NCBI RefSeq assembly: GCF_900105415.1 | Contig: NZ_FNSM01000001.1 | Span: 7,572,001-7,636,000 of the forward strand | Source: Streptomyces sp. TLI_105 | GTDB lineage: Bacteria > Actinomycetota > Actinomycetes > Streptomycetales > Streptomycetaceae | Reading direction: 5' to 3' | Length of the DNA: 64,000 nt | Shown here: one piece after another, positions 10,681 to 22,046 of the stretch | How the letters are laid out: every line of letters begins with the position of its first letter | Numbering within the stretch: the first letter of the stretch is position 1 | Notes under the pieces: generated by a model | The model's input: only the letters and a program-made list of their open reading frames with translations | What the model was told of the DNA's origin: nothing | Databases searched by the model: none | Program-made: the position numbers and the translations under genes

Positions 10681-11598
10681 TCAACCCACGCACAGGTCGG
10701 CGGTCCGCAGCGAACGGGGCGGCACCTCGCGGGCCGTGAAGCCGTACCGCCCGACGAGCCCGACGAACCGCTCGGGGGAGCCGGTGATCTTCAGGAGCTC
10801 CCGGTCGAAGGCGTCCCGCAGTCCGGTCGCCCCCGGCCGGAAGACGGCCCCGCCCGCACCGAGCTGCCGGGCGCCGTCGACCACCGGGACGAACGCCTCG
10901 CCCACCTCCACCGGCGCGCCCGCGTTCGTCCGGGCGAGCCAGCGCAGGGAGATGGCGGTCAGCGCGAAGGCGTCGATCCGGCCGGCCAGGAGCGCGTCGA
11001 GCCCGTCCTGCTGCTTGGCGAGCGTCTTCACCGAGCCGTCCGGGACGCCCGCCGCCTGAGCATAGGAGGCCTCCACGGCCGCCGTCAGCACCCCGACGGT
11101 GGCGCCCTTCGCCGCGCAGGACTTCAGGTCGCTCACCCCCTTGGGGTTGCCCTTGCGGACCATGAGCGCGGTGGGGGAGACGAACTCCGGCTCGGAGAAG
11201 ATCACCTTGGCGCAGCGCTCCGGCGTGATCGACATGCCGGCGCTCACCACGTCGAACCGCCCGGCGAGCAGTCCGGGGATCAGCGCGCCGAACTCCGTGA
11301 GCGTGGGCCGCAGTTCGCGCACGCCGAGCGCCCGGAATATCTCGCGGTGCAGCGTCGGGGCCTCGCCGGCGAGTTCGTCGCCGTCCTGGAAGCCGTACGG
11401 CGCCTCACCGGCGAACCCGACCCGGACGAAGCCCTGTTCCCGCAGCTTCGCGAGGAGCTTCCCGTCGTCCGCGGGCGCTCCCGTCCCCGCCTGGGTGCGG
11501 GTGCAGGCGGTGAGCGGCCCGGCCGTCAGGGCGAGACCGCCGAGGAGCGACGCTCTGGTGAGGAAGCGGCGGCGGTCGAGCGGCGCGGAGCCGCTCAT
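10681..11598 (-). CDS. ehuB: Ectoine/hydroxyectoine ABC transporter substrate-binding lipoprotein
   Basis: A 305-residue periplasmic-type binding protein of the polar amino acid family. The N-terminus DRRRFLTRASLLGG followed by GPLTAC looks like a twin-arginine-like lipoprotein signal, with Cys at about residue 32 as the lipid anchor. The core shows the family hallmarks LREQGFVRVGFAGEAPYGFQ, RFDVVSAGMSITPER and RIDAFALTAISL. The ATG overlaps the ectD stop in an ATGA arrangement. Such a protein would capture ectoine leaking from the cell or available outside it. Confidence 0.85.
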   Translation of the reverse strand: MSGSAPLDRRRFLTRASLLGGLALTAGPLTACTRTQAGTGAPADDGKLLAKLREQGFVRVGFAGEAPYGFQDGDELAGEAPTLHREIFRALGVRELRPTLTEFGALIPGLLAGRFDVVSAGMSITPERCAKVIFSEPEFVSPTALMVRKGNPKGVSDLKSCAAKGATVGVLTAAVEASYAQAAGVPDGSVKTLAKQQDGLDALLAGRIDAFALTAISLRWLARTNAGAPVEVGEAFVPVVDGARQLGAGGAVFRPGATGLRDAFDRELLKITGSPERFVGLVGRYGFTAREVPPRSLRTADLCVG

Positions 11599-12491
11599 GC
11601 CAGCTCTTCCGGGCGGGCGGCGATGAAGGAGGGGCGCCGGACCGGGGCGGCGAAGGGGGCCTCGGGCATGTTCTCGACGCTGTTGAAGACGAGGAACACA
11701 TTGCTCCGGGGGTACGGGGTGATGTTGTCGCCCGAGCCGTGCAGGGCGTTGCAGTCGAACCAGGTGGCCGACCCCGCCGGGCCCGTGAAGTGCCGGATGC
11801 CGCAGGCGTCGGCGAAGGTGGTGAGCGCCTCGTGGGACGGTGTCCCGGCGTCCTGCATCCGCAGCGACTGCTTGTAGTTGTCCTTGGGCGTCTCGCCCGC
11901 GCAGCCGAGGAAGGTGCGGTGCGAGCCCGGCATGATCATCAGGCTGCCGTTGGTGGTGTGGTTCGGGGTGAGCGCGATCGAGACCGAGACGGTCCGCATC
12001 CGGGGCAGCCCGTCCTCGGCGTGCCAGGTCTCGAAGTCGGAGTGCCAGTAGAAGCCGCTGGCGCCGAAGCCGGGCTTGACGTTGACCCGCGACTGGTGGA
12101 CGTACACGTCGGAGCCGAGGATCTGGCGGGCCCGTCCCACGAGCCGGGGGTCCTCGGCCAGCCTGCGGAAGACCTCGCTGATCCGGTGCACCTCGAAGAC
12201 GGAGCGGATCTCCTGGGAGCGGGGCTCGACGATCGCCCGCTCGTCCGCCCGGACGGCGGGGTCGGCGACGAGCCGGTCCAGCTCGGCGCGGAGCTCGTCG
12301 ACCTCGTCCGGGGTGACGAGCTCCTCCACCGTGACGAAGCCGTCGCGGTCGTACTCCTCCAGCTCCCGGGCCCAGAAGGGGCCGGGCGTGCCGGGCTCGG
12401 ACCACACGACGGGGTCCTTGCGGCCGATGAGCTCCTCCCGGGAGCCGCGGGTGGGGTAGAGGTCGACGGGGCGGGTGGGTGCGGAGGTCAT
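11595..12491 (-). CDS. ectD: Ectoine hydroxylase
   Basis: A 298-residue Fe(II)/2-oxoglutarate dioxygenase converting ectoine to 5-hydroxyectoine (gene also called thpD). The EctD signature FYWHSDFETWHAEDGLPRMR is present, giving iron ligands His150 and Asp152, with His251 in ALHGSGDN as the third. The length fits the family. The gene follows ectC by 54 bp and overlaps ehuB by 4 nt, so hydroxylation and uptake are coexpressed. Confidence 0.96.
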   Translation of the reverse strand: MTSAPTRPVDLYPTRGSREELIGRKDPVVWSEPGTPGPFWARELEEYDRDGFVTVEELVTPDEVDELRAELDRLVADPAVRADERAIVEPRSQEIRSVFEVHRISEVFRRLAEDPRLVGRARQILGSDVYVHQSRVNVKPGFGASGFYWHSDFETWHAEDGLPRMRTVSVSIALTPNHTTNGSLMIMPGSHRTFLGCAGETPKDNYKQSLRMQDAGTPSHEALTTFADACGIRHFTGPAGSATWFDCNALHGSGDNITPYPRSNVFLVFNSVENMPEAPFAAPVRRPSFIAARPEELA

Positions 12492-12545
12492 GGGGCGGGG
12501 TGCTTCCTTTCGCGTACGGGGTGGTCGGCGGGGTACGGGCGGGCC

Positions 12546-12962
12546 TCAGGCCTGGCCGTGGTCGGGTTCCGGTTCGGTGAGGAGCGGGTAGACGCCGTTC
12601 TCGTCGTGGTCCTCGCGCCCGGTGACGGGCGGGTTGAAGACGCACAGGCAGCGGAAGTCCTGCTTGACCTTGAGGGTGTGGCGCTCGTGCCCGTCGAGCA
12701 GGTACATCGTTCCGGGCAGGATCGTGTACGTGCGCCCGGTCTCGTGGTCGGTGAGCTCGGCCTCACCGGCGGTGCAGACGACGGCCTCGACGTGGTGGGC
12801 GTACCACATGGAGGTCTCGGTGCCGGCGTACAGCACGGTCTCGTGGAGGGAGAAGCCGACCCGCTCGCGGGCCAGCACGATCCGCTTGCTCTCCCAGGTC
12901 CCGGACGCGGCGCGAACATGCCGCTCGGTGTTCTCCAGCTCGTCGAAGGTACGGACGATCAT
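12546..12962 (-). CDS. ectC: L-ectoine synthase
   Basis: A 138-residue cupin that cyclises N-gamma-acetyl-L-2,4-diaminobutyrate to ectoine. It begins [16 protein letters not shown] and contains [46 protein letters not shown] and [13 protein letters not shown], all typical of EctC. The acidic C-terminus is also usual. It lies 37 bp after ectB. Confidence 0.97.
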   Translation of the reverse strand: MIVRTFDELENTERHVRAASGTWESKRIVLARERVGFSLHETVLYAGTETSMWYAHHVEAVVCTAGEAELTDHETGRTYTILPGTMYLLDGHERHTLKVKQDFRCLCVFNPPVTGREDHDENGVYPLLTEPEPDHGQA

Positions 12963-12999
12963 GGGCGATGGCCTTTCGGGTGGATCTGTCGGTGCGGTC

Positions 13000-14271
13000 T
13001 CAGGAGCGGTGGCGTACGGAGCGGGCCAGCATGCCGAGGCCCTCGTCGAGTTCGTCGTCCGTCGCGGTCAGCGGCGGCAGCAGCTTGACCACCTCGCCGC
13101 GCGGCCCCGACGTCTCCAGGAGCAGACCGATCTCGAAGGCCCGCCGGCACACGGCCGCGGCGCGCTCCCCGTCGGCGAACTCCAGGCCCCACACGAGGCC
13201 GCGTCCGCGCACCGCCAGGCCGGCACGGCCGTCGTCGCCGCACAGGTCGAGCAGGGTGCGCTCGACCCGGTCGGCCCGGCTCAGGGTGCGCTCGCACAGG
13301 GCGCCGTCGCGCCAGTAGGCGTCGAGGGCGGCCGTGGCGGTGACGAAGGCGGGGTTGTTGCCGCGGAAGGTGCCGTTGTGCTCGCCGGGCTCCCACAGGT
13401 CGAGCTCCGGCCGGAAGAGGCAGAGGGACATGGGCAGGCCGTAGCCGCTGATGGACTTGGAGAGGGTGACGATGTCGGGCGTGATGCCCGCCTCCTCGAA
13501 GGAGAAGAAGTCGCCGGTGCGTCCGCAGCCCATCTGGATGTCGTCGACGATGAGGAGCATCTCGTGCCGGCGGCAGAGCTCCGCCAGCGCGCGCAGCCAC
13601 TCGGCCCGTGCCACGTTGATGCCGCCCTCGCCCTGGACGGTCTCGACGATCACGGCCGCCGGGTGGTCGAGGCCGGAGCCGGCGTCGTCCAGGAGCCGCT
13701 CGAACCAGAGGAAGTCGGTGACCTGTCCGTCGAGGTAGTCGTCGAAGGGCATCCGGGCGGCGTGGTGCAGCGGGACGCCCGCTCCGGCGCGCTTGGCGGC
13801 GTTGCCGGTGACGGCCAGCGAGCCGAGCGACATGCCGTGGAAGGCGTTGGTGAAGGAGACGACCGTCTGGCGTCCCGTGACCTTGCGGGCGAGTTTGAGG
13901 GCGGCCTCCACGGCGTTGGTGCCGGTGGGGCCGGGGAACATCACCTTGTAGGGCAGGGCGCGGGGTTCGAGGACCGTCGTGCGGAAGGTCTCCAGGAAGG
14001 TGCGTTTGGCGGTCGTCGACATGTCGAGGCCGTGGGTGATGCCGTCGTCGGCGAGGTAGTCGAGGAGGGCGCGCTTGAGCACCGGGTTGTTGTGGCCGTA
14101 GTTGAGCGAGCCCGCCCCGGCGAAGAAGTCGAGGTACGGACGGCCGTCCTCGTCGTACAGCCGGCTCCCGCTGGCGCGTTCGAAGACGACGGGCCAGGCA
14201 CGGCAGTAGCTGCGGACCTCCGATTCGACGGTCTCGAAGACGGAGGGGGCGGCGATGTCGGTCAGGGTCAC
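13000..14271 (-). CDS. ectB: L-2,4-diaminobutyrate:2-oxoglutarate aminotransferase
   Basis: A 423-residue class III PLP aminotransferase that forms L-2,4-diaminobutyrate from aspartate semialdehyde and glutamate, the first step of ectoine synthesis. The PLP features are [33 protein letters not shown] and the Schiff-base lysine in [13 protein letters not shown]. Length and start [16 protein letters not shown] fit the EctB family. It follows ectA by 67 bp. Confidence 0.97.
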   Translation of the reverse strand: MTLTDIAAPSVFETVESEVRSYCRAWPVVFERASGSRLYDEDGRPYLDFFAGAGSLNYGHNNPVLKRALLDYLADDGITHGLDMSTTAKRTFLETFRTTVLEPRALPYKVMFPGPTGTNAVEAALKLARKVTGRQTVVSFTNAFHGMSLGSLAVTGNAAKRAGAGVPLHHAARMPFDDYLDGQVTDFLWFERLLDDAGSGLDHPAAVIVETVQGEGGINVARAEWLRALAELCRRHEMLLIVDDIQMGCGRTGDFFSFEEAGITPDIVTLSKSISGYGLPMSLCLFRPELDLWEPGEHNGTFRGNNPAFVTATAALDAYWRDGALCERTLSRADRVERTLLDLCGDDGRAGLAVRGRGLVWGLEFADGERAAAVCRRAFEIGLLLETSGPRGEVVKLLPPLTATDDELDEGLGMLARSVRHRS

Positions 14272-14338
14272 GGAGTCTCTTCTCCAGGGTGTGGTGCGGG
14301 GAAGTGGTACGAAGTCGGCTCAGGAGGCCGGGGGCGGC

Positions 14339-14869
14339 TCAGGACGCCGGGGGCGCGAGGGGGCCGATGCGGTACAGCACCTCGGCCTCGTGTCCCGTCA
14401 CGGGGAAGGAGGCGGACGGGAAGAGGACCTCGCGGGTCAGGTCCGCCCCGTGCCGGCGGGCGTAGGACCGGAAGAGCCGGTCGGACGCCAGGTTTCCCGG
14501 TGTGACGGTCGCCTCCAGCCGGTCGAGTCCGTGCTCGGCCGCCACTCGGGCGGACAGAGCGTCGAGCAGGATCCCGGCTACCCCGCCTCCGCGGTGCGAA
14601 CCCTCCACGGCGACCTGCCAGACGAAGAGCGTGCCGGGGGCGTCGGGCCGCAGGTAGCCGGTGACGAAGCCGACCGGTCGTCCGGAGGCGTCACGGGCGA
14701 CGGCCGTCGTGTCGGCGAAGTCGCGGCACCACAGCAGGTAGCTGTACGGCGAGTTGAGGTCGAGTTCTCCCGAGCCGCGGGCGATCCGCCAGAGTTCGGC
14801 GCCGTCCGCGATCTCGGCCGGGCCGACGGAGAGGCCGTCGACCGGGGATGACAAGGGGGCAGTGGTCAT
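14339..14869 (-). CDS. ectA: L-2,4-diaminobutyrate N-gamma-acetyltransferase
   Basis: A 176-residue GNAT enzyme acetylating diaminobutyrate for ectoine synthesis. The ATG at 14869 begins MTTAPLSSPV; the frame is open further upstream, but those codons do not resemble EctA. Family features are GELDLNSPYSYLLWC, FVWQVAVEGSHRGGGVAG (acetyl-CoA loop) and RLEATVTPGNLASDRLF. The ribosome site is weak. It is the promoter-proximal gene of the ectABCD-ehuBCDA series. Confidence 0.95.
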   Translation of the reverse strand: MTTAPLSSPVDGLSVGPAEIADGAELWRIARGSGELDLNSPYSYLLWCRDFADTTAVARDASGRPVGFVTGYLRPDAPGTLFVWQVAVEGSHRGGGVAGILLDALSARVAAEHGLDRLEATVTPGNLASDRLFRSYARRHGADLTREVLFPSASFPVTGHEAEVLYRIGPLAPPAS

Positions 14870-15139
14870 GGGCGCCGAAGCTACCGAGCGGACCGCGGAA
14901 CTTCCTGGGTCGGAGGTCTTGTTCGGGGAGGTGGTGGCGTGATAGATGCGCCGAGGGCCTCCGCGACGGAAACCCACTTCCGAGCGCATGGCAAATTTGA
15001 TCAAAAACGGTCAAAGTCACCGTTTATAACGGATGGATAACGCCTTGAGGTTGTCGGAGCCAGTCTTTCGAAAACGTGAGACGATCCGCGATTTCGTGTT
15101 TGAAGGCGCCGGAAGCGGTCAGGCGCAGGGGCCGACATG
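14870..15139 (-). promoter_or_regulatory. ectA: Low-GC upstream region of the ectoine operon
   Basis: This 331-bp gap between ectA (14869) and the endonuclease gene (15201) holds no gene. Positions 14990-15075 are unusually AT-rich for the window. There are three inverted repeats: TTTGATCAAA at 14996-15005, AAACGGT/ACCGTTT with a 7-nt spacer at 15005-15025, and CCGTT/AACGG around TAT at 15020-15032. On the minus strand TTGACC (15014 to 15009) is a possible -35 element, but no convincing -10 lies at the right distance. The rest is the endonuclease terminator (15140-15182). Confidence 0.55.
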
Positions 15140-15182
15140 GACGGAGCCGGGCCGGACGCGTCACGTCCGGCCCGGCTCCGTC
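15140..15182 (-). terminator. Strong hairpin terminator after endonuclease gene
   Basis: A perfect 19-bp inverted repeat (arms 15140-15158 and 15164-15182, starting GACGGAGCCGG) with a 5-nt loop, lying 18 bp beyond the stop of the minus-strand endonuclease gene. It also insulates the ectoine promoter region. Confidence 0.85.
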
Positions 15183-15200
15183 ACTTCCGCGGTGCGCGGG

Positions 15201-16004
15201 CTACCAGATCGCCTCGACCCACTCCGGGTGGTCGATGAACGGGTTCCGGTTGTGCTGGTAGGTGTTGTAGATGACGTCGTTGCGGCGTTCCTCGAAGGCG
15301 CTCGGCGGGTCCTGCTCGTTCCACTGCTTCAGGACCGAGAGGCGGCCGTGGAAGGGGACGCTGCCGTTCGTGGAGGACTCGTTGGGCTCCAGGTTCGGCC
15401 AGCCGTCGTCGCCCTCGTAGCGCACGGCCATGTAGAGGATCATGCGGGCCACGTCGCCCTTGTCCGCGTCGCGCGGCTCGAAGGAGTCGCTGTCCGTGTA
15501 GCTGCCCGGCGCGCCGCTGACCGCGCTGCCGCCGTTGTCCCAGTCCTTGTTGCCGCGGGTGCTGTTGACCTGCACGTCGCAGGCGCGCAGGTGGTGCAGG
15601 TCGGTGCCGGGGCCGGCCGAGGTGCCGAAGTTGCCGTGGGACTGGGCCCAGGTGTGCTCGCGGTTCCAGTCGCCCACGGAACCCCCGTTGAGGGCCTTGC
15701 TGCGCGAGACGCCGCTGTAGAGCAGGATCACGTTGTTGGTGTTGTTCGGGTCCTGGTCGGTCGTCTTCAGCGCGTTCCAGACGGCGTCGTACGAGATCTT
15801 GCTCTGGCTGCTGATGATGGTGTGCAGCGAGGACTTGAGGCTCGTGCCGGTCTTGCCGATCGCGTTCTGGTAGTACGTGGTGTCGTACGCGGTGGTCGTG
15901 GCGCTCGCGGGAGTCGCGGTGACCGTGGGGAGCGTGACGCCGACGAGGGTGGCGGCGACGGCGGTCGCCCACGCCTTCCAGCTGCCGGTCCGCACAACGG
16001 ACAT
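15201..16004 (-). CDS. Secreted endonuclease I family nuclease
   Basis: A 267-residue exported DNase. Residues 1-35 form a signal peptide (WKAWATAVAATLVGVTL, likely cleavage after ASA). The endonuclease I core is recognised from WNREHTWAQSHG, which carries the beta-beta-alpha metal catalytic His, and from TDLHHLRACDVQVNSTRGN and ARMILYMAVRYEGDDG. It probably degrades extracellular DNA for nutrients. It has its own strong terminator at 15140-15182. Confidence 0.92.
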   Translation of the reverse strand: MSVVRTGSWKAWATAVAATLVGVTLPTVTATPASATTTAYDTTYYQNAIGKTGTSLKSSLHTIISSQSKISYDAVWNALKTTDQDPNNTNNVILLYSGVSRSKALNGGSVGDWNREHTWAQSHGNFGTSAGPGTDLHHLRACDVQVNSTRGNKDWDNGGSAVSGAPGSYTDSDSFEPRDADKGDVARMILYMAVRYEGDDGWPNLEPNESSTNGSVPFHGRLSVLKQWNEQDPPSAFEERRNDVIYNTYQHNRNPFIDHPEWVEAIW

Positions 16005-16202
16005 GGGGGGCCCTTTCCCGGGGACGGCACGCGCGGGACGACGGGCGTCGGCTCAACGTCACCGTTGTCTACGCGTGTTGACTTCGTGTCACCGGGAGAG
16101 TGGCACACGTCAGGTACCTGTCATGTAACGAGGAGGAGGCTGTTCCATGACGTTCTCGCATATGGAGCAACCGCCACGCCGTCGGGGGGAGTAGCAGGGG
16201 CC

Positions 16203-16667
16203 TCAGGCGCCCCGCACGTCCACCGGCATCCCCTTCGGCTCCTTGATCCGCTTCATGATGATCTGCGAGTTGACCTCGGTGACCCCGGCCAGCGTCGTCA
16301 GCCGCTCGATCCACAGCCGCTCGTACGCCGCGAGGTCCGCCACCGCGATCCGCAGCAGGCAGCCGGGGCTCCCGAACAGCCGGTACGCCTCGATCACGTC
16401 CGGCACGTCCTGGAGCGCCTCCTCGAAGGCCTCCACCGTCTCCCGGTCCCGCTTCACCTCCACCGAGACGAGGACCTCGAAGCCGCGCCCCACCGCCTCC
16501 GGGTCGATGATCGCCCGGTAGCCCTGGATCACCCCGTCCTGCTCCAGCTGGCGCACCCGCCGCAGACAGGGGGAGGGGCTGAGCCCGACCCGCTGGGCCA
16601 GCTCCTGGTTGCTCAGCCGACCGTCGTTCTGGAGCTCGCGCAAGATGTGGAGATCAATCCGGTCCAT
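16203..16667 (-). CDS. Lrp/AsnC family transcriptional regulator
   Basis: A 154-residue regulator. I chose the ATG at 16667 (MDRIDLHILRELQNDG), the canonical family start. The N-terminal helix-turn-helix is NQELAQRVGLSPSPCLRRVRQLE and the C-terminal RAM domain includes IEAYRLFGSPGCLLRIAVADL, where amino acids bind. It is divergent from the asparaginase gene, which suggests control of asparagine use in response to an amino acid. Confidence 0.93.
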   Translation of the reverse strand: MDRIDLHILRELQNDGRLSNQELAQRVGLSPSPCLRRVRQLEQDGVIQGYRAIIDPEAVGRGFEVLVSVEVKRDRETVEAFEEALQDVPDVIEAYRLFGSPGCLLRIAVADLAAYERLWIERLTTLAGVTEVNSQIIMKRIKEPKGMPVDVRGA

Positions 16668-16710
16668 GGCGCAATTATCCACCACGATGAAACAAACAGA
16701 CGGCTGATTT

Positions 16711-16725
16711 CGCAATCGCCTTGCG
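16711..16725. promoter_or_regulatory. Candidate AsnC/Lrp operator between regulator and asparaginase
   Basis: CGCAA and TTGCG around 5 nt form a 15-bp inverted repeat in the 118-bp divergent gap, and a further TTGCG lies at 16744-16748. Size and symmetry fit the roughly 15-bp sites of Lrp-family regulators. Confidence 0.45.
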
Positions 16726-16785
16726 CACTGCCTGACCTATCGTTGCGAGCGCAGCAGACATGGGCACGGAGTAAGGACGGCAGGC

Positions 16786-17901
16786 ATGAAGCGGACGAAC
16801 GACGGAGGAGCACGCCGGATCGTCGTCATCAGCACCGGCGGCACGATCGCCAGCCGCTGGCAGGGCACCGGCTACGCGGCCGACGCCTCCGGAAACGACG
16901 TCCTGGCCACCGCGCCCCTCCCCGAGGGCGTCACCGTCGAGGTCGTCGACCTGTTCAACGTGAACAGCTCCCGCATGACCTCGGCCCACCAGCTCGCCCT
17001 CCTGCGCACCGTCCACGAGACCTTCGCCGACCCCGGCGTCGACGGCATCGTCGTCACCCACGGCACCGACACCCTGGAGGAGACGGCCTTCCTCCTGGAC
17101 CTCCACCACGCCGACTCCCGGCCGGTCGTCCTCACCGGCGCCCAGCGCCCCTTCGGCACCGGCGACGGCGACGGGCCCGGCAACCTCTACGACGCGCTCC
17201 AGGTCGCCGCCTCCGTCCGCGACCTCGGCGTCCTCGTCGTCTTCGACGGACGCGTCCACGCGGCGCGCGGCACCGTGAAGACCCAGACCCTCGCCGCCGA
17301 CGCCTTCTCCGACCCCTCCGCCGAGCGCCTCGGCCGCGTCGGGTTCTCCCGCGTCGACATCGAGCGGCAGCCGGAGCGCCCCGCCCCGCTGCCCCTGCCG
17401 GCCGCCGCGCGGACCGCGGCGCCCGGGGCCGCGGACGCCACCCCGCTGCCCCGCGTCGACATCATCACGCACCACTCCGACGGCGACCCGTTCCTCCTGA
17501 ACGCGGCCGTCTCCGCCGGCGCCCGGGGCATCGTCCTCGTCGCCACCGGCGCGGGCAACGCCACGCCCGAGATCGCCGCCGCCGTCTCGGACGCGGTCGC
17601 CCAGGGCGTCCTCGTCGCCGTGACCACCCGCGTCCCCGCGGGACCGCTGGCCGAGATATACACCGGCGGCGGCGCGGTCGACCTCGTCGCCGCCGGGGCC
17701 CTGCTCACCGGCACCCTCCGGGCCGGCCAGGCGCGGATCGCCCTCCTCTCCACGCTCCTCGCCGAAGGCACCACCGGCGCGGGCGACCCCGCCCGCGGCA
17801 CCGCCCTGCTGCGCCGCCTCCTCGAAGGGCCGGTCCGTGCCGAGCCGGCCCTCGCCACCGGCGGCTCCCGTTCGGCCTCGGCGGTCGCCGCCCGCGCGTA
17901 G
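16786..17901 (+). CDS. L-asparaginase
   Basis: A 371-residue asparaginase hydrolysing L-asparagine to aspartate and ammonia. The two threonine motifs are clear: ISTGGTIAS near residue 16 and VTHGTDTLEETAF near residue 98, with TGAQRPFG between the active-site segments. No signal peptide is seen, so it is cytosolic despite type II-like motifs. The following aspartase gene would consume its product. The divergent AsnC-type regulator is the likely controller. Confidence 0.92.
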   Translation: MKRTNDGGARRIVVISTGGTIASRWQGTGYAADASGNDVLATAPLPEGVTVEVVDLFNVNSSRMTSAHQLALLRTVHETFADPGVDGIVVTHGTDTLEETAFLLDLHHADSRPVVLTGAQRPFGTGDGDGPGNLYDALQVAASVRDLGVLVVFDGRVHAARGTVKTQTLAADAFSDPSAERLGRVGFSRVDIERQPERPAPLPLPAAARTAAPGAADATPLPRVDIITHHSDGDPFLLNAAVSAGARGIVLVATGAGNATPEIAAAVSDAVAQGVLVAVTTRVPAGPLAEIYTGGGAVDLVAAGALLTGTLRAGQARIALLSTLLAEGTTGAGDPARGTALLRRLLEGPVRAEPALATGGSRSASAVAARA

Positions 17902-18179
17902 GGACTGACCCGACCTTCCCCCAGGCCTGTCCTCCGGACCGGAGTCCGACAGGCGCACCCCAGAGCCCCGGCTCGCGGACGGCGCATCCCCCCGCCCGCC
18001 CGCGAGCCGGAATCAACCTCCCCCATCGGCGCACCGCGCCCGCCGGGCCAGCCCGGCGGCTCCGCCGTGCCCGGAAACGGCCACCGGGGCCGTACGCGCA
18101 CGCGTGGACACCGGACGCGCCCCCCGGCGCCGCGCACACCCGCATCCCACCCCCTTCCTCTCCCCAAGGACGGCCCCTC

Positions 18180-19661
18180 ATGGTTCCCGCACCGGCCCCG
18201 CACGACGTTCCCGTCCGCCGCGAGCACGACCTGCTCGGCGACCGGGACGTCCCCGTCGACGCCTACTGGGGCGTCCACACGCTGCGCGCCACCGAGAACT
18301 TCGCCATCACCGGCACGCCCATCTCGGTCTACCCGCTGCTGATCGACGCGCTCGCCGCCGTCAAGGAGGCCGCCGCCCGCGCCAACGAGGAGCTCGGTCT
18401 GCTGCCCTCCGACAAGGCCGACGCCATCGCCGGGGCCTGCCGGGAGATCCGTACGGGACACCTGCACGACCAGTTCGTCGTGGACGTCGTCCAGGGCGGC
18501 GCGGGCACCTCCACCAACATGAACGCCAACGAGGTCGTCGCCAACCGGGCCCTGGAGCTCCTCGGCCACGCCAAGGGCGACTACGGCCGGCTCCACCCCA
18601 ACGAGGACGTCAACCTCGGCCAGTCCACCAACGACGTCTACCCGACCGCGATCCGCATCGCGGCGATCGGCGCCGCCCGCGAGCTCCTGAAGGCCATGGC
18701 GGTCCTCCAGGACGCCTTCGCCGCCAAGGCCCTGGAGTTCCGCGAGGTCGTGAAGATGGGCCGCACCCAGCTCCAGGACGCGGTGCCCATGACGCTGGGC
18801 CAGGAGTTCTCCACGTACGCCGTGATGCTGGAGGAGGACCGCGGCCGGCTGGCCGAGGCGATCGAACTCATCCACGAGATCAACCTCGGCGCCACCGCCA
18901 TCGGCACCGGCCTCAACGCCGCCCCCGGCTACGCCGAGACCGCCCGGCGCAACCTCGCCGAACTGACCGGCCTGCCGCTCGTGACCTCCGCCAACCTCAT
19001 CGAGGCCACCCAGGACTGCGGGGCCTTCGTCCAGCTCTCCGGGGTCCTCAAGCGGATCGCGGTCAAGCTCTCCAAGACCTGCAACGACCTGCGGCTGCTC
19101 TCCTCGGGGCCGCGCGCGGGCCTCGGCGAGATCAACCTGCCGCCGGTGCAGGCCGGTTCCAGCATCATGCCCGGCAAGGTCAACCCGGTGATCCCCGAGG
19201 TCGTCAACCAGGTCGCCTTCGAGGTGATCGGCAACGACATCACCATCACCATGGCGGCCGAGGCGGGACAGCTCCAGCTCAACGCCTTCGAGCCGGTGAT
19301 CTTCCACGCCCTCTCGAAGAGCCTGCTCTCGCTGCGCGCCGCCTGCCTCACCCTCGCCGACCGCTGCGTCACCGGCATCACCGCCAACGCCGAGGCGCTC
19401 CGGGCGGCCGTGGAGAACTCCATCGGCCTCGCCACGGCGCTCAACCCGCACCTCGGCTACACCGCCGCCACGGCCATCGCCCAGGAGGCGCTCGCCACCG
19501 GCCGGGGAGTCGTCGAGCTCACCGTGGAGAAGGGCCTGCTGCCCGCCCACCGCCTCGCCGAACTCCTCACCCCCGAGCGGCTCACCGGCGCCCCGGGCCA
19601 GGCCCTGGCCGATGCCCCGGGTCCGACCCTCACGGCCGTCCCGGGCCCGTCCCCCGCATGA
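18180..19661 (+). CDS. aspA: Aspartate ammonia-lyase
   Basis: A 493-residue class II fumarase/aspartase family enzyme making fumarate and ammonia from L-aspartate. The family signature GSSIMPGKVNP is present, with HPNEDVNLGQSTNDVYPTA and GAGTSTNMNANEV typical of aspartase. The last about 25 residues are a Pro/Ala/Gly-rich extension with a repeated PGP motif. It lies 278 bp after asparaginase on the same strand; that gap contains no gene and only a weak imperfect hairpin near 17926-17953. Confidence 0.94.
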   Translation: MVPAPAPHDVPVRREHDLLGDRDVPVDAYWGVHTLRATENFAITGTPISVYPLLIDALAAVKEAAARANEELGLLPSDKADAIAGACREIRTGHLHDQFVVDVVQGGAGTSTNMNANEVVANRALELLGHAKGDYGRLHPNEDVNLGQSTNDVYPTAIRIAAIGAARELLKAMAVLQDAFAAKALEFREVVKMGRTQLQDAVPMTLGQEFSTYAVMLEEDRGRLAEAIELIHEINLGATAIGTGLNAAPGYAETARRNLAELTGLPLVTSANLIEATQDCGAFVQLSGVLKRIAVKLSKTCNDLRLLSSGPRAGLGEINLPPVQAGSSIMPGKVNPVIPEVVNQVAFEVIGNDITITMAAEAGQLQLNAFEPVIFHALSKSLLSLRAACLTLADRCVTGITANAEALRAAVENSIGLATALNPHLGYTAATAIAQEALATGRGVVELTVEKGLLPAHRLAELLTPERLTGAPGQALADAPGPTLTAVPGPSPA

Positions 19662-19689
19662 CCGCCCGCTCCGCCGCTCCTCCGGTACG

Positions 19690-21988
<2,299 letters not shown>

Positions 21989-22001
21989 CCGCCGGTACGG
22001 G

Positions 22002-22039
22002 GGAGAGGGGCCGGCCGGAACCCCGGCCGGCCCCTCTCC
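22002..22039. terminator. Bidirectional hairpin terminator
   Basis: A perfect 17-bp inverted repeat (GGAGAGGGGCCGGCCGG and its complement) with a 4-nt loop AACC, between the convergent cholesterol oxidase gene and the AhpD-like gene that ends at 22047. Confidence 0.88.
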
Positions 22040-22046
22040 GCGGCGC

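Noticed and set aside
15033..18179. A very long plus-strand open frame that runs on into aspA
   Set aside because: It crosses the endonuclease and AsnC genes antisense and the asparaginase gene in another frame; its translation is Arg/Ala/Gly-rich without motifs. Only the part from 18180 (aspA) is real.
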